From Acephala macrosclerotiorum (taxonomy: Eukaryota > Ascomycota > Leotiomycetes > Helotiales > Mollisiaceae): a stretch of DNA of 64,000 nt. Location of the stretch: NCBI GenBank assembly GCA_014904845.1, contig MU119221.1:124001-188000 (forward strand). The letters run 5' to 3'. The translations under genes and the position numbers were made by a program. The notes under the pieces are model-generated. The model was given only the letters and a program-made list of their open reading frames with translations, made no database searches and had not been told where the DNA came from. The first letter of the stretch is position 1. Each line of letters opens with the position of its first letter. This document shows, piece after piece, positions 11,380 to 24,100 of this stretch.

Positions 11380-12616
11380 ACATTTACGATTATGACTGGT
11401 ACACGAGCATCACGTATCTTCATGCCTCTGGGAGCGCGGCTATGTTCTTTGTGCCATTTTCGCTGGTAGTTGTGGTCGTGGACTGGTCCATGGCCTGACA
11501 ATCGTCTTCACGCCTCATACACTGGTTGACCTATGTTGGGATAGAGATCACTTCCTCGGGAGGGTGACGAACAAAATTTCTTTTCAATTTCTGCACACAG
11601 CCTAGCCCTCTGGATGTCCTTGCATCTTCCTCTTCACGAGTCACGATCTTGGATCATCTTGTTCCATCGATGGATTTCCGTCGCGGACCGGTAGGCAGGC
11701 GTTCATTTCACTTCTTGTAATTAGCTTTTTGCGACCAATGGGTGCATTTCCCCAACCTTCTTGCCTTCTCTCAGCATGACGCGGTGTTCCTTTCCATCTG
11801 GCGATGGTTTCCAGGATTGTTCTAGGGGATGATTTGGGAGGTGTGCAAGGTGGAGTGAACTGGTCTTTGCAACGGCGGATGGGTCTGAGCCAAAAGTAGA
11901 AGGAGTGAACAAAACTCACGAATAGACAAAATTTCTCAGAAGATTACGGTCCTTTGGAAGTGAAATAGTGTTCGTGAAGTGAGAATAAGGTATCCCAACA
12001 CAACCGCCGAAACGCTCAGCCACGTCGTTCGCAGTGATCCGTAACAGCACCCGGTAAGCTTAATGTTCTAGAAGGAGGAGATCCGGTAACATATTTTCTT
12101 GAGATCCCCAGATCTGGCACGGGTCTTGATTCAAGGATTCAACCACGAGTTCACGCTGATTCATACCTTTAGTTTGGGGCTGATGTAACAACGTCCCCTC
12201 CATCCAAATCGGTCCTAGTGCAGCCTCACCGGCGATAAGAACATGACGATACGAAGCTCCATCACACAACTTTCTCTTCACCGTCTTCTGACAGCTCTCA
12301 CCCGCATTACTGTTTCGTTCGCCAGAGAACAGTAGTGCCATTCGTTGAGCAAGTTATTGGATACTACAGTTGGGAATTGCGATCGTCCCGAGCTACCCAT
12401 TTTACCCCGCTACGAGCGACTCGAATCCGCGAGGCCAGGTCTCAGATAGCGGATAGCTGATTTGGAGACAAATAGCTTCGAGTGCGGCGAGCCAGTGCTG
12501 GATATATCGAGTCTTCACATACCGCGCACTTCTCGCATTCTCCTATCGAAATTCTCGACGTTCTCCATCAACAACCACGCACGCAGCAGGACACAGGTCC
12601 CGCTCCAACACTAGCA
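11380..12616. other. Intergenic, nothing recognised
   Basis: About 1.2 kb separating two + strand genes. Short minus-strand open frames at 11641-11919 and 12060-12341 lack recognisable motifs. The in-frame extension of the next gene from 12482 has no ATG upstream of 12617. Confidence 0.4.
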
Positions 12617-15348
12617 ATGATGGCCGCACACCTCCGCGGCGAGTTCGCATCTAAAGACTCCTCCCCCAACCCCTCCCAAAATTCCAAGACCGGCTTCAGC
12701 GCACTGAAATCGAACCTAAACTCCTCGAGCGCCAATAACACCAGCAATATTCCTCCCACCGCAGAAGAGAAGAAACAAGAGATAAAGCTAGAGAATAAGG
12801 CACGTGAGAGCAGAAGTCCGTATGTTAGGGCTCATGCTGGGAATCCGGTGAAGTGGCAGTTGTGGGGAGATGAGGCGATTGAGTTGGCGAGGAGGGAGAA
12901 TAGGTTGTTGTTTGTTAGTATTGGGTATAGTGCTTGTCATTGTGAGTTCTGTTTCGTTGTGTCTTTCTGGGAGAAGAGATTGGGATGGCAGAGATTGGAG
13001 GGGAAGATGAGGGGGGAAGTGGCAGAGAGGGAAAGAAAGGATAGATGTAAAGCACAAGGAAAGAAGATTGCTGACACTCCCAACCCCAGGGTGCCATGTA
13101 ATGGAACGCGAATCCTTCGAAAACGACGAAGTAGCTGCCATCCTCAACACCTCCTTCATCCCCATCAAAGTCGACCGCGAAGAACGCCCCGATATCGACC
13201 GTATATACATGAACTTCGTGCAAGCCACCACCGGCTCCGGCGGATGGCCATTAAACGTCTTCGTCACTCCTGACCTTGAACCCGTCTTTGGAGGAACATA
13301 TTGGCCTGGTCCTACGAGTAGTACGATTCAGTTTGAGGATCAAGTTGATTTCTTGGGAATATTGGATAAGTTGGCTACGGTGTGGAAGGAGCAGGAGGAG
13401 AGGTGTAGGAGGGATTCTGCGCAGATTCTTTTGCAGTTGAAGAATTTTGCTGCGGAGGGAACGTTTGGTGGACGATTAGGTGAAGGGGGTGATGGGCTTG
13501 ACATCGAGTTGTTGGAAGAAGCCAACCAACACTTTGCGTCGACATTTGATAGCGTGAATGGTGGATTTGGATCCGCGCCGAAGTTCCCTACGCCGAGCAA
13601 GTTGGCTTTCTTGTTGAGGATAGGTCAGTATCCAAGTGTGGTTGTTGATGTAGTTGGTGCTGCGGATTGTAGGAATGCGCAGACAATGGCGATTACGACG
13701 CTGAGGAAGATGGCGAGAGGAGGAATTCATGATCATATTGGGAATGGGTTCGCGAGATACTCAGTCACGGCTGATTGGTCTTTGCCTCATTTTGAGAAGA
13801 TGTTGTATGACAATGCTCAGTTGCTGGATGTCTATCTAGATGGCTTTTTGCTATCCCGAGATGCGGAGCTTCTGAGCGTTGTCTACGATATTTCGACGTA
13901 TCTGACAACGACTCTCGCGCACTCGGAAGGTGGTTTCTACTCCAGTGAAGATGCAGACAGTCTTTATAGAAGAGGAGATTCCGAGAAGAGAGAAGGAGCC
14001 TTTTACGTCTGGACGAACCGAGAATTTGAGAATGTCTTAGGCAAAGACGAGCCCATCCTCTCAGCATTTTTCGGCGTCCACGAACACGGCAACGTTGCTC
14101 CAGAAAATGATGCTCACGATGAATTCCTGGATCAGAATGTCCTGGCTATTGTCAGTGCACCGAGTGCATTGGCCAGTCAATTCGGCATGAAGGAAGATGA
14201 GGTTGTGCGGATTATCAAAGAAGGCAAAGCTGCTCTTCGAGCACATCGAGAAAAGGAACGAGTCAGACCAGGTCTAGACGACAAGATCGTAGCCAGCTGG
14301 AACGGTATCGCTCTCGGTGCTCTTGCCCGAACTGGTGCGGTGATCAAGGGATTTGATCCTGAGAAGTCAGCTGAGTACCTAGGGTTTGCTACCAAGGCCG
14401 CCACATTCATCTATGAAAATCTCTACGACGAAAGGACCAAGACATTGTATCGGATTTGGAGAGAAGGACGCGGTGAGACGGAGGGGTTTGCTGATGATTA
14501 TGCGCTCTTGATTGAAGGGTTGATTGATCTTTACGAAGCTACTTTCGACGAGAAGTGGCTGAAATGGGCCGATGATCTTCAACGTTCGTCCCTTTAACCT
14601 CCCATCCCAACATTCAAACTAACGAAAAACAGAAACTCAAATATCTCTCTTCTACGACGCCCATGGCTCCGGCGGATTCTTCTCCACCCATTCCTACGCC
14701 AAACACGTTATCCTCCGCCTCAAAGACGGAATGGACACCTCCGAACCCTCCACAAACGGCACCTCAGCGTCAAACCTCTACCGTCTCTCCTCAGCTCTAA
14801 GCGACTCCTCCTACGCCCAAAAAGCCAAAGAAACAATCGCAGGCTTCGAATCAGAAGCCCTCCAGTACCCTTGGCTATTCGCTTCTTTCATGCCTGGGGT
14901 CGTAGCTGGCCATTTCGGCGTAAAAGGTACGGTTGTTTATCAAGGTGAAGAAACTAATAGTTCCAGTACGCAGAAGATCAAGGAGTATGAGAAGAGTCCT
15001 AGGGGTAGTTTGGCATCTTTTGCGAGGCTGGATAAGGATAGTAAGTGGTTGAGGGAGAGGAATGAGTTGTTGAGGGATTTTGGGAGGGATGGGAAGACGA
15101 GGATTTTGATTTGTGAGGGGGGTGTTTGTAGGGAGGAGAGTGTGAGTCTGGGTTCGGCGACTATTAAGGAGAAGAGGGATCCGATGGATGTTGCTGATTT
15201 GAAGGAGGCTTTGCTCGAGAAGGCTACTGCTGGTCCGACGTCGGTTCCTTCGACGACCGAAGTAGGTGTAAGGAAGGCTGGGCGCGCTGAGAGCTCGCAG
15301 GTCGTAGCTTCTACTCTGCCTGGCAAGGAGAATGCGAAGCCTAGGTAG
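12617..15348 (+). CDS. SSP411/YyaL-family thioredoxin-fold protein
   Basis: Three exons: 12617-12941, 13090-14583 and 14633-15348 (844 aa). The first junction rebuilds the motif SACHWCHVM, giving Cys107-His-Trp-Cys110, a thioredoxin-like CXXC. Then come ESFENDEVAAILN, KVDREERPDID and GGWPLNVF, all diagnostic of the DUF255 (spermatogenesis-associated protein 20/YyaL) family. The C-terminal two thirds carry the (alpha/alpha)6-barrel-like part with LPHFEKMLYDNAQLL and SEDADS. Family function is unsettled; a redox or sugar-epimerase-like activity has been proposed from structure. The second intron (14584-14632) uses an unusual GTTCGT donor but has a clean ACTAAC branch site and closes the frame exactly. 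The last 100 residues are low-complexity. Confidence 0.9.
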
Positions 15349-16170
15349 ATTCATTGAAGGTGTTGTTGGAGTTTCTACTTTGCTTTTATTGCGGGTGGAG
15401 GCGTTGGGAGTCTGGTACTTCTTGGTGCCTTTTCTTGATAGGAGAGAGTCGATCTCACCGATTGAGATGAGATGATAGCTTCTCGAGATACCGTGCTAAT
15501 CAATGAATGAGCATACAGTATGAAGATCTTGAGAGATGCAGAGTGCTTCCTAACAGGTCATAAATGCCGTGCTGCTTTAACATAGGCGACATTGTTAGCA
15601 GAGGCGGCAACCCGACGGACCTTTGAAAAGCGGGTCCGGATTTGACGACCTCCAAAATGAAGCTTCGGCTTACCCTCATGCTACCTCTTCTGCATCATTG
15701 AAAATAGAATATAAGTACCTTAGTATGCCTCCGCTCTATGCTTTGATGATTCACAATGACCAGTCGTCATACTTATTCATCTCTCATGCCCCCCAACCAC
15801 TTTTCCATCTGATCTTCATTCTCCGTTGTCCTCCGTCGCGCTCTCCAACACTCCTTTCCTCTTTCCTCTGCAAAGTTTTTGTAGTTAGCAGGCTCTTTTT
15901 ATGTTCGCTTGTTTGTGAGTCATTGCGTTCTTTTTGATCGTTGATAAATAGATTGAGTGTGTCATATCTCCGTTGTCCGTGAGTGGCTGGGTCATCCCAA
16001 CTTGGCGCATTCGAAAAACATCAAATAGGCAAAGGCCCAATCTGAGTCGAGGTATCTATCTAACTCCCATGCTCCGGAAACGAACAGATCACCACCAACA
16101 ATTAATGCATTCTTGCCTCAATCTATTAACCTCACCTCATACAAATAATGAAACGAAATGTCGGACCCCA
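15349..16170. other. Intergenic between convergent genes
   Basis: About 0.8 kb where the SSP411-type gene (+) and the SDR gene (-) meet tail to tail. It would hold both 3' UTRs. No other feature was seen. Confidence 0.4.
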
Positions 16171-17473
16171 TCACTTCTTCATGGATTCCAAAATAGCTCG
16201 CGCACCAGCGAACTCAAACTCTTTCATCGACTCCTCCCACAACCTTTCTATCACCACCTTCCCATCGAGGGTATACAAGAAAGCCGCGAACCTGGAAGGT
16301 GTCAGCAACAGAAGATGGGAGGGGCGTGAGAGGAAGAAAACTCACGGATGAATCTTCCAACTCATCAAAAAACACCCATGACTCTCCTTCCCCTTATTAA
16401 CCACCGCATCCACATAACAACTCGCCCCCACCTTCGGCGTCCTTCCTGTACTGACTGCAAAGGCCTTCATACCCAGTTTCTCAACGGGGTTCGTGACGCC
16501 GCGTGTGAGTTCTGTACCTTTGCACCAAGCGGGGTCAGCGAGGTTGACGATCACGTCGTCGGCCGAGACGTAGTCGACGAGTTTCCAGAGGAACATGTGG
16601 GCGAGGAGTTTGGAGCTGCTGTAGGTCCGCTGCGCGGCGAATTGTTTGGGGTCGTCGAAGGAAGGGAATAGGGGGTTTGCGTTGCGGTTTGGAAACTGTG
16701 GGATATTTTTTAATCAGTAAGTGGTCGTTTCTTGTTTGTCTTCTCGAGAGCTCGGGAGCTGAGCATGTTCAAAAGAGAGGATCATTGACTGACCGTGGCA
16801 GCGAGAGTCAACGCAGCACTAACAATCGTCAAATGTGCCGGCTCCCCGGGTGGACTCTTAGTCTTGAGTGTCGGCAGCAAAAGCACAGCCAACAACATCG
16901 TACTCAGATAATTAACCTGAAAAATCTCCTCATGCCCTGTACTCTCCACCAGCGTGAAATTCATTTTCATTAACCCCGCATTCAAAATCACCATATCGAT
17001 CCTCGACAATTGGGTTCCCACCCGATTCACAAAAGCTTGAATCGAATCATAGGAACACATGTCCAGTTGCCAAACATCGATAACAGCTTTGGGGTAGAGA
17101 GCAGTGAGTTTGGCGGCTGCTGCTTCGCCTTTCTTGGGAGAACGGACGGCGAGTATTAGGTGGGAGAGTTTAAGGCCGAGGAGCCTACGACGAATTAGTC
17201 TCATGTCTTTAGAAGAGAGTGATTGGTGAGAGGCATGAAATCTGCTTGGGAGTTCCCGATCCAGTAGATTGAAAGGAGCGAGACAAAGAGAAGGGTTGGT
17301 TACTGGAGGGCAGCTTCGTAGCCGAGTCCTGTGTTGCTGCCGGTGATGATGGCTGTTTTGCCGACGAGACTTGTGCCGGGAGCTGGCCAGACTGGTTTCT
17401 CGCGGAATTGGTTGTTGTAGAAGACTTTGCCAAAGGAGGCGGTTGAGGGTTGGAGATCTTTGGAGCCGACCAT
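16171..17473 (-). CDS. Short-chain dehydrogenase/reductase (SDR)
   Basis: Four exons: 17473-17304, 17184-16794, 16695-16346 and 16291-16171 (343 aa). All three introns close in frame. The Rossmann motif TGSNTGLG is at residues 44-51, the NNAG-type motif appears as LNAG, and the catalytic pair is Tyr212-Ser-Ser-Ser-Lys216. This places it among classical SDRs acting on alcohols or ketones with NAD(P)H, close to fungal retinol-dehydrogenase-like or WW-domain-oxidoreductase-like enzymes. No signal peptide or membrane anchor is evident, so it is probably cytosolic. A TATATATAT run at 17589-17597 sits about 115 bases upstream of the ATG. The start was chosen as the ATG just before the conserved SFGKVFYNNQF segment. 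The substrate cannot be inferred. Confidence 0.88.
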
Positions 17474-18295
17474 GGTGATGGCGTTGAGGTGAGTTGTACG
17501 ATTTCTGCTTTTATGGAAAAAGGTGAGTTTGAGGTCCGAGATCTTTGGTACAATGGTCAAGAAGCATAGGGACTCATGGGAACTTTAGTATATATATCAT
17601 TTCTACTCGAGTACGCTTCATCTACGAGCTAGTTCTCTTCTAGTTCTCTTCCAGTTGAATGTCCTCACGTGTTGGCGGACAGCGCCCGGACATGGCCCGG
17701 AGCAACGGACGATCCATTCGGAGCACATATATCACGCCTTTCCGCTACGGAAAACATCTCATCCATCGATGATTTGTACTCTAGCCCTATCATCGCATGT
17801 TACTTCCATGTTCTATGGGATTTCGGAATTCGGTACGAGTTCAAGTCCGCCAAGCACCATGTGGAAGGCTGTCTTTCTGAGGGATCGTGACTACGGAGGA
17901 TCAGATCAACGCAAATCTTTCATTCAAAATCGAAGGCGTGAATCACCGTTTATTTATTTTGTGAAATGGATGGTCTTTCTATGCATTGGACACGAATTTG
18001 ACGCATATCTTTTGCATCCGCCTTGAGACTTCTAACCCCCTAATCAATCAACCGAGTACCCCCTTCGGCTACAATCTTACACGTGACCTAGATCTGTTTC
18101 CTTACCTAGGTATGAAAGACTTAATCGAAGGCCCAGACGGCATGATAATCACTCACAGGTACATGACGAGGATAGAGATAAAAACAATTATTCTGAACTG
18201 GTAGAATCATCTTTTTAGCAGGCATGTTTTGCTTGCAGACCTCACCTGCTTCATTCCTCTTCGGCGCGGCACACTTTCACACACCCTACTTCATC
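17474..18295. other. Intergenic, promoter of SDR gene
   Basis: About 0.8 kb between the SDR gene start and the 3' end of the transporter gene. The only element I can point to is the TATA-like run at 17589-17597. No gene is supported. Confidence 0.4.
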
Positions 18296-20081
18296 TCACT
18301 TCCTTCCCATCTCCTTCTCCACAGCCTCCGAATTATCCTGATGCTCAACACGTTCCTCCTCACCAACTTCCATCTCCATCACCTTATCTCTCATAGTCGC
18401 CAAGTCCGGCAAAATAACCTCATCTCCAAAGATTGCACTAATCTCCTCCAAACTCTTCCCTTTCGTCTCCGGAAACATTAAAAACACTACCACCGCGCCG
18501 AGAAGATTCGTACAGAGGAAGAGGGAGTAATATTTCCAGCCGACGCGGGCGAATGCGATGGGTGAGACTTGGTTGAAGATTATGTTGACTAACACGTTGG
18601 AGCAGACGGCGATGGAGGAGCCGCGGGCGCGGATGGCCATTGTCATTATTTCCGGGACGTAGATGTAGTGGATTGAGTTATAGCCGAGAGAGTAACTGCG
18701 AGTTCTCGGTTAGATATAAAGTGAAGGAAAGGGAGAATCTTCAACTCACATGATCGAGAAGCAGAAAATGAACGCAATCGCGAAGCCCTTTCCCACCCCA
18801 TTATCGGTCTTGCTGAATGACGCCGTCATAGCCATGACGAGCGAAATATCAACCGCCATAATGACGCCCGTGATCCAGAGTGTTTTCTTCCTTCCCCAGC
18901 TGTCTACAAAGTAAAGACAGATCACGTTAGCAATCGGTCCCACCATCCCATAAATACTAGCCAACAACGTAACCATATGTCCGGTAATCCCCAATCCTTT
19001 GTAAAGATCCGTCTGATAGTAGTTGATCACATTGATTCCACTCATCTGGGTAAAAACTTGGACCAAGACAGCGAGGATAAGGCGCTTTCTGTTCGAAGGT
19101 TTAGTGAATAGGTCTGAGAAGGTTGATTTGATGCTGTTTTCGAATCGGATCTGGTCGCGCATTTGGGCGAATTCGGCACGAAAGAAGGATTCGTCGGCGC
19201 CGATGTTGCCGTGAAGGCGTTTGAGGACAGAGTAGGCTTCTTCGTCGCGTTCTTTTTCGAGGAGCCACCTAGGCGAGTAGGGAAGCCAGAAGGTGCCGAT
19301 GAGGACTATGAGGGCTGGAAGACATTCTGGATGTGTTAGACAAGGCTGATGGAAGTGTGATCTGGGAAGAATGCGTACGGATGGCGAGTGGGAAGCGCCA
19401 CTGAAAGCTGTTGGTCGAGTAGGAGCAGCCGAATCCAACCCACTGGATACCTCAGTTTTAGCTATAACTTTCGAGAGGATTTGAGATCTCATAATATCTA
19501 CTTACATTTGCAACAGCGAAGCCAATGCCAACGAATTGTGCATGAAGGCCCGCAATCATACCTCTCTTCGCTGGAGGTGCGATCTCGCTGTTATAGATAG
19601 GAATGGTCATGTCTACGATGTCGGTAAGGCCAAGAATTTCTGAGAGTGAAGACTTACTCATAATACCAACAGCGAATCCTCCTACGATGGGACCAGCAAT
19701 GAGCATACCGACGTTGACTGAAACAGCTTGAATGACTCCCGCAATCAAGGCAAATAATGCAGCAAATTGAATGGTCCTCTTGCGGCCTGGAAGAAATCTG
19801 TCAGCCTCGGCCCTCTCGAGAAGGGACGATGAAAGGTACTCACCCCAATAGTCCGCAGCCCATCCTGCAAATAGGACACCGAAGAGAGCACCAGCTGAAA
19901 AGATGCTAACAACAGCACCTTTGATGCTGGGAGTAAATGGCGCGAAATGTTCGAGGAAAGAGGGCTGCGAGATGGTAGTGGAGATGATTCCCGAGTCGAT
20001 TCCGTACAATAGAGACCCGACTGCTGCAAATAAACTGCATCCCCAAGTATATAGACTCACAGACTGCTGTGATTTGGCCAT
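18296..20081 (-). CDS. Sugar-porter family MFS transporter
   Basis: Six exons: 20081-19844, 19786-19658, 19612-19506, 19442-19379, 19326-18750 and 18695-18296 (504 aa); all five junctions close in frame. About twelve membrane helices are expected. Sugar-porter signatures appear in order: DYWGRKRT after TM2, IPIYNSEIAPPAKRG, PYSPRWLLEKERDEEA after TM6, QMSGINVINYYQ in TM7, DSWGRKKT, YVPEIMTMAIRARG and PETKGKSLEE at the end of TM12. The product would be a plasma-membrane sugar transporter. It is divergent from the GH31 alpha-xylosidase and shares its promoter, which suggests uptake of isoprimeverose, xylose or a xyloglucan oligosaccharide. The substrate is inferred from context only. Confidence 0.93.
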
Positions 20082-21169
20082 GATGTGTCAAATGGCGAAA
20101 GCAGGTGAGCGCAGTTCTGGGCTAAAATGAATACACCAAAGGGAACGGACAGTTTTGGAGAATTTCTTGGGCCAAGAAGTCATTCTTTATATACCAGAAG
20201 ATCATGACCAGATAGATTCTGACTCTTTGATTTAGGACGACAAGGCCTTAGTCAACCCCAGAGTTCCCGTCCCAGGGTATTGGGATCTTGCGGGGTAAAT
20301 CGAAGGCGGGATCGGACCATTTTTCCCACTTGGGAGGATCGTTGCAAGCTTTACACAACTTATCCGTTGTATTTATCCAGCTTGGCATGCATTGAGGGGT
20401 CTCGAATCATACCAGCACGACGGTGAAGCCGCAGACACGCGTTGCTGTGATTCAAGCTCGGGTTCTCGGCACACTTAATCGCGAAAGGGGTTCACCACGT
20501 TCGGCAACGACCGAAATTCGCGTGGGGGGTATGTGCTCTGTCCGCTTCCAAAAGAGGGATAAAGGGGACGGTTAAGCACAGATTTGCGAAGAAGTAGTCT
20601 ACGATTGGAGTGTAGAAGGAAGAGTTGCTGGGGTTGGGATCCCCGCGCTTGGCGCCCTTGCCTTAGCGCGTCAAAACTCGCCTCACCTTCCTCGTGTTTG
20701 GACCCAGCTTTCTGTTCCTTTTTCATCCCACTCCCACTCTTGCTCAAATCCCCCAAAAGGACGTCAACCCCGAGCTCAGCGGGGAGAAGCGGCTTCAGAG
20801 CCATCCAATTGATGCTCTCCCCGCCTCCACTCTGAACCAGGCACCGCTAAGGTTGATCTAAAGCATGAGTCGTGAAGGACAGTCTAAGACTCGAGCTCCA
20901 CCGTCGACACAGAATCGAAAGATTCTCAAGCTCTGCCCGCAGCGGTCAGCATTCAGGTGAGGCTTCCGGGTAAAGTGAACGGTTAAAGGCAGAAGTGGGT
21001 TAGAATTGGAAGACGTGTGTTTTCCCTGACTTCCGTTGGATGGTGGATGGTGGATCGTTGAATATGGACGAAAAGTCTCGATGAACGCGATGTGCTTTAT
21101 TAAAAGGAAGAGAAGTCCTGCAATACTCAATCCGGGATTTCCCATTCGAACCTTCCATTCCGTTTAGGG
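20082..21169. promoter_or_regulatory. Bidirectional promoter with six GGNTAAA sites
   Basis: This 1,088-base divergent intergenic region holds GGCTAAA (20120), GGGTAAA (20293), GGATAAA on the minus strand (20372-20378), GGATAAA (20557), GGGTAAA (20968) and GGTTAAA (20981). GGNTAAA/GGCTAA is the reported binding element of XlnR/Xyr1, the ascomycete activator of xylanolytic and xyloglucanolytic genes. On base counts about 0.5 matches would be expected. A TATA-like element for the transporter (TATATAAA, minus strand, 20186-20193) lies 105 bases before its ATG. Regulation by XlnR is inference. Confidence 0.6.
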
Positions 21170-24100
21170 ATGGTCAAGTTTTCTCATGGTTGTTGGCATC
21201 CTGCCGAAAATACGATAATTGACTGGGCTGTTGAGGTCGTCAAGTCTGAAGCGCGTGAAGACTCATTACATTTTGTTACTGCAAGTTCTCATCCTTATTT
21301 CTTCGAGAATGTTTCGTTGACTTTTATCAGACCTCCAAACCAGTTAATCATCGTGGAGATATTCTCAATGCTCCGACTTTGACACACAAAATATCTTCCC
21401 CTATTGACGATGTACTTCTTCTGTCGTCGACTCATTGGAAGGCTCAGAAAAGCGTCACGAGCGGACCTCATTTTGAGCTCTTCCCATCTGAACATCCCAA
21501 GCACAGCAAGGCTGTCTTTACTTCAAAAGCAGAATCCAATTTGACTCTCGGAGGAGGGAAGTTGAGAGCCACTGTCAACACGGCGGCAAAGTCATTTGAT
21601 ATTGATTTTTCTGCTGATGGTGAGAAATTGACAAATCTGGGTTGGCGATCAGTTGGCTATGTCAAGCAGAACACAACAGCTCTTCACCCGAAGGCCAATT
21701 ACACAGAACCGGGCAAGGGCAAGCGATGGGTGACGTATCAATTGACTCTTGCAGTTGGTGCAAAAGTTTTTGGTTTGGGAGAGCGTTTCGGTCCATTTCA
21801 AAAGAATGGTCAAGTCTGGTTCACCGTTCCTCCGAAGCTCATATGGCTCGCTAACTTCTCTGAAGACAGTTGAGATGTGGAATGACGATGGGGGAACTGG
21901 ATCTGAGCTTACTTACAAGAACATCCCTTTCTTTCTGACCTCGGCTGGATATGGAGTCTTCATCCCAAGTCCGTCGCTCATATCTTTCGAGATTCAGACT
22001 GAGCGTAAGGTCACTCCCAACTCCCTTGAAGTCTAGAATTAATATTTCAGGCACAACAAGGATAAACATCGCGATTCCTGGCGAGAGCCTCTCAATGTAT
22101 CTGATACATGGCTCAACACCAAAAGACATCATTCAGAAATACACGACCATCACTGGTCGTCCAGCGCTACCTCCCCCTTGGACATTCGGGCTCTGGCTTA
22201 GCACTAGCTTTACAACAGACTATGACGAGAACACTGTCAATAAATTTCTCGATGGCATGGCTGGGAGAGATATTCATACCAGTGTTTTCCACTTCGACTG
22301 TTTTTGGATGAAGGGCTTCGAGTGGTGCAATTTCAAGTTTGACGAAGAGATGTTTCCTGATGCTAAGGGGCAAATAGCGAGGATTAAGGAGAGGGGTAAC
22401 AAGGTAAATGAATGATGCCCCTCTTGAATAGCAACTTGCTTCTAATGAAGGTTGTGGATAGATTTGTTGCTGGATCAATCCATACATTGCCCAAGAGAGT
22501 GAGATCTTCGACGAAGGAGTTGAGGGTGGATACTTTATCAAACGCGGTGATGGGTCTGTCTGGCAATACGATTTCTGGGTCAGTCACCGTCTTTCATCGA
22601 GCGGGGCGTTCGACTAATGTGACACAGCAAGCGGGCATGGCTTTCGTCGATTTCACGAATCCAGCAGCCTGTAAATGGTACCAAAGCAAGCTTGAGGCAC
22701 TTGTTGTACTCGGAGTAGATTCCTTCAAGGTCCACTTTTCTAATCACATTCTTCTTACTACCCACTGACATTTTCCAGACCGATTTTGGCGAACGTATCC
22801 CAACAGGTGACGCCGTCTATTTCGATGGATCCGATCCCGAGAAAATGCACAATTTCTATCCATATCTGTACAACAAAGTCACGTTCGAAGTGCTTGAAAG
22901 AGCATTCGGCAACAACAATGCTGCCCTGTTTGCACGTTCGGCTACTGCTGGTGTCCAAAGGTTCCCGGTCCATTGGGGAGGGGATCCATTCAGCACCTTT
23001 GAAGCTATGGCTGAGACTCTCCGGGGCGGCTTGAGTCTTGGACTTTGTGGGTTTGGGTATTGGGCCCATGATATTGGCGGCTTTGAAGGAAATCCTGACC
23101 CTGGGTAAACTAACACCTATCTGTTCAAACAAGTACCTGTACTGACTCCCGGCCAACAGGCTATACAAACGCTGGATTGCATTTGGCCTCTTGTCTAGTC
23201 ACTCACGCCTTCATGGAAGTGGCAGCTATAGAGTGAGTATACGCAGCTCTTGGTTTCCACTCTCAGACTCCCCAGGCTTATCTCTCCGTCAACATCAACA
23301 ACATCTTGACCTTCCACTTACTTGACACTCAGGTACCATGGCTCATCGACCCCACTGAAGAAGCATCCACCATCCTCCGTAAATTCGTCGATCTCAAACA
23401 CAAACTAATCCCCTACCTCTACTCTACTGCCATCGCCTCCCACCTCACCGGTTTCCCTATGCTCCGCGCTACATTCCTCGAGTTCCCAGAAGACAGAAGT
23501 ACATGGCATCTCGATACTCAATACATGCTCGGCCCTTCCCTTCTCGTTGCCCCAATTTTTAACGTCGAGGGTAAGGTAGAGTATTACGTCCCGAAAGGGG
23601 AGTGGTATGGTATTCTTGATGGAAAGGTGAGGAAAGGTCCGGGATATGTGGTGGAGAAGCATGGGTTTGAGAGTTTGCCGTTGTTGGTGAGGCCGGGAAG
23701 TGCGATTGTGTTGGGGAAGGGAGGGAGGAATGTGGTTTATGAGTGGGAAGACGGGTATACGCTGTGACTTCCCCACATTCCTGATCCCTGTGGATTCTGC
23801 TAACCATATATCCCCAGGCTCATCAATCCTGAAATTGGAATGGATATTGAGGTAGAAATTCCTTGCAGCGAGAGTGACCAGTTAGGTGAGATCAAAGTCA
23901 AGTTGCAAGTAGTAGAAGCAGATGGGAAGATATCGATAGCAGTGAAACATGGAAACGTTGCTGCGGGGTGGAAGGTCCAGGTCGCTGGTAGGAAGCTGAA
24001 GACGGTATTGGTTGATGGAGCGGAGGTGAAGGGAGATTTTGAGAGTGAGGACACGATCACTATTCGGCAATCAGGAACTACGAAAGTCGAGCTAGTTTAA
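21170..24100 (+). CDS. GH31 alpha-xylosidase
   Basis: Ten exons (21170-21280, 21331-21813, 21866-22004, 22051-22403, 22462-22578, 22628-22729, 22779-23104, 23160-23232, 23333-23763, 23818-24100) give 805 aa in frame at every junction. The protein follows YicI-type alpha-xylosidases: GCWHPAE start, NHRGDILNAPTLT, FGPFQKNGQ joined to TVEMWNDDGGT, FHFDCFWMKGFEWCNF, CWINPYIAQ, the nucleophile motif KTDFGE (Asp437) and acid/base Asp504 in FPVHWGGDPF, then DIGGFEGNPDPG and SSHSRLHGSGSYR. The enzyme releases alpha-1,6-linked xylose from xyloglucan oligosaccharides such as isoprimeverose. No signal peptide is seen, so it is probably intracellular. Intron 1 is GC-AG (21281-21330), and intron 2 has a GTCTGG donor. 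It is divergent from a sugar transporter. Confidence 0.95.

Noticed and set aside
19787..19843. In-frame read-through of the first transporter intron
   Set aside because: The 57-base stretch has GTGAGT and CAG borders and breaks the DYWG-RKRT motif. It is an intron with no stop codon.
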